Origin: Kordiimonadaceae bacterium
GTDB lineage: Bacteria; Pseudomonadota; Alphaproteobacteria; Sphingomonadales; Emcibacteraceae
Reading direction: 5' to 3'
NCBI GenBank assembly: GCA_018699075.1
Contig: JABIPV010000184.1
Coordinates: 1-6,454 of the forward strand
Length of the DNA stretch: 6,454 nucleotides
Below are positions 5,450 through 6,454 of the stretch, one piece after another; position 1 is the stretch's first letter; every line of letters starts with the position of its first letter. The position numbers and the translations under genes are program-made. The notes beneath the pieces were generated by a model. It was not told where the DNA came from, searched no databases, and worked only from the letters and a program-made list of their open reading frames with translations.

Positions 5450-6454
5450 TCTGGCCAAGGAAATAAATCAGCAGGACGCTCCACATCGAGATTAACGATT
5501 TTACCGCGGGCCATCACGAAGGTTGGGTTCATTAATGTACCGATGTCTTTAAGTGGGTTGCCTTTAGACGCAATAATATCTGCTTCTTTGCCGGCTTCAA
5601 TGGTCCCCGTTGTATCAGTGAGGCTCATCAAGTCGGCGGCGTTAACGGTTGCAGCTACAAGAACGGCTTGTGCCGGCATACCTGCTTCATTCATGAGCAC
5701 AAGTTCATAACCGTTTGTGCCGTGATCATTAACACCCGCGTCCGTACCAAAAGCGATTTTGACGCCTTTGCTGTAGGCCATGGCAAGGGCCGCTTTCATG
5801 ATCGGGCCAACCTCAAGTGCTTTTTGGGCAACCGCTGGGATAAAGAAACCGGGTCTTTCTTTTGCAATGCGCTCAACCGTGTAACCAGCGATTAAAGTTG
5901 GTACCAAGTACGCATCTTTTTCAACGAATAAATCTGCTGTTTTTTCATCAAGATATGAACCATGTTCAATACTATCAACGCCTGCTCTTAGCGCGGCTTC
6001 AAGGCCAACTTTACCGTGGGCATGGGCGGCAACTTTACGGCCCATTGCATGTGCCGCTTGGACGAGTGCAACTTGTTCTTCATCTGTGAATTGTTGTCCT
6101 GTTCCGGTTGCCGTTTTACTTAGCACGCCGCCAGTAGCCACATATTTAATATGATCGGCACCATATTTAATTTGCGTACGCACCGCTTTGCGACATTCAG
6201 CTATGCCATCACAAATGCCGGAATGGGGATGAGCAAAAATATCATCACGGAAACCACCTGCATCGCCGTGACCACCAGTTGGTGAAATGGAATGTCCAGC
6301 CGCTTTAATACGTGGCCCCAGTACCAGATCCTGATTAATTGCATCACGAAGCGCAAAAATAGCATTTCGTTGACCGCCAACATTACGGATGGTGGTAAAA
6401 CCTGCGCGCAATGTACGCATGCCAAATTCAACACCCATTAACGATTTCATGGGG
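5440..6454 (-). CDS. Amidohydrolase, imidazolonepropionase/prolidase-like (5' partial)
   Basis: The frame stays open to the right edge, so the N-terminus is outside the window. The Met codon at 6450-6448 looks internal, because the protein begins in mid-domain (MRTLRAGFTTIRNVGG). Numbering from that Met, the metal centre shows HIKYVATGG with Lys102 as the probable carboxylated bridging lysine, VAAHAHG with His143 or His145, SIEHGSY with His163, and FGTDAGV with Asp237 as catalytic residue. The first metal motif, HxH after the first beta strand, must lie upstream and is not seen. The end has the usual GTIEAGKEADII block that rebuilds the small beta domain. Members of this group hydrolyse Xaa-Pro, Xaa-Arg or related dipeptides or cyclic amides, and several are exported. 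The substrate cannot be read here, nor whether a signal peptide exists. It is convergent with the small exported protein gene. Confidence 0.9.
   Translation of the reverse strand, partial: PMKSLMGVEFGMRTLRAGFTTIRNVGGQRNAIFALRDAINQDLVLGPRIKAAGHSISPTGGHGDAGGFRDDIFAHPHSGICDGIAECRKAVRTQIKYGADHIKYVATGGVLSKTATGTGQQFTDEEQVALVQAAHAMGRKVAAHAHGKVGLEAALRAGVDSIEHGSYLDEKTADLFVEKDAYLVPTLIAGYTVERIAKERPGFFIPAVAQKALEVGPIMKAALAMAYSKGVKIAFGTDAGVNDHGTNGYELVLMNEAGMPAQAVLVAATVNAADLMSLTDTTGTIEAGKEADIIASKGNPLKDIGTLMNPTFVMARGKIVNLDVERPADLFPWPEGY

Noticed and set aside
5668..6089. Two overlapping + strand open frames of 75 codons each inside the amidohydrolase gene
   Set aside because: Both are antisense to conserved metal-site regions, and their translations look like random composition rich in His, Arg and Cys.
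1..6454. Mobile element, defence system, CRISPR array or RNA gene
   Set aside because: Nearly all sequence is taken by recognisable housekeeping or envelope genes, gaps are under 100 bases, and no transposase, integrase, repeat-spacer pattern or tRNA-like fold is apparent.

Overview
The window reads as an ordinary chromosomal stretch from an AT-rich member of the Alphaproteobacteria. That placement is inference. It rests on the gene order def-fmt-truA with dapE next to truA and rmuC next to def, which I recall as common in that class, and on the look of the proteins. No ribosomal RNA or other taxonomic marker is present. All genes look intact except the two cut by the window edges. I see no mobile element, CRISPR array, tRNA, rRNA or attachment site.

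Layout. The left edge holds the last 50 codons of dapE (+), whose stop overlaps the start of a five-helix membrane protein gene (154-807, +). That gene runs into the 3' end of truA, which lies on the other strand, with a 20-base convergent overlap. Positions 788-2967 are a tight minus-strand operon read in the order def, fmt, truA: peptide deformylase, methionyl-tRNA formyltransferase and tRNA pseudouridine synthase. An 84-base gap separates def from the divergent rmuC (3052-4200, +), a membrane-anchored coiled-coil protein with a predicted nuclease fold. Downstream on the + strand lie a lytic-transglycosylase-like lipoprotein (best start 4275) and a small exported protein of unknown function (4975-5415). 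The right edge holds the C-terminal three quarters or so of an amidohydrolase of the imidazolonepropionase/prolidase-like group (5440-6454, -), truncated by the window.

How the genes fit together. Fmt formylates initiator Met-tRNA, Def removes the formyl group from new proteins, and TruA modifies tRNA anticodon arms, so the central operon serves translation. DapE serves lysine and diaminopimelate synthesis for the cell wall, and the lipoprotein probably cuts or remodels that same wall, but the two are not in one operon. The exported 146-residue protein, the membrane protein next to dapE and the amidohydrolase have no clear link to these pathways.

I did not find a convincing previously undescribed system. 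The items most worth a second look are the unassigned exported protein, the dapE-coupled membrane protein with its overlap into truA, the start and regulatory region of the lipoprotein, and a 14-base tandem duplication at the end of the amidohydrolase gene. No intergenic stretch exceeds 100 bases.
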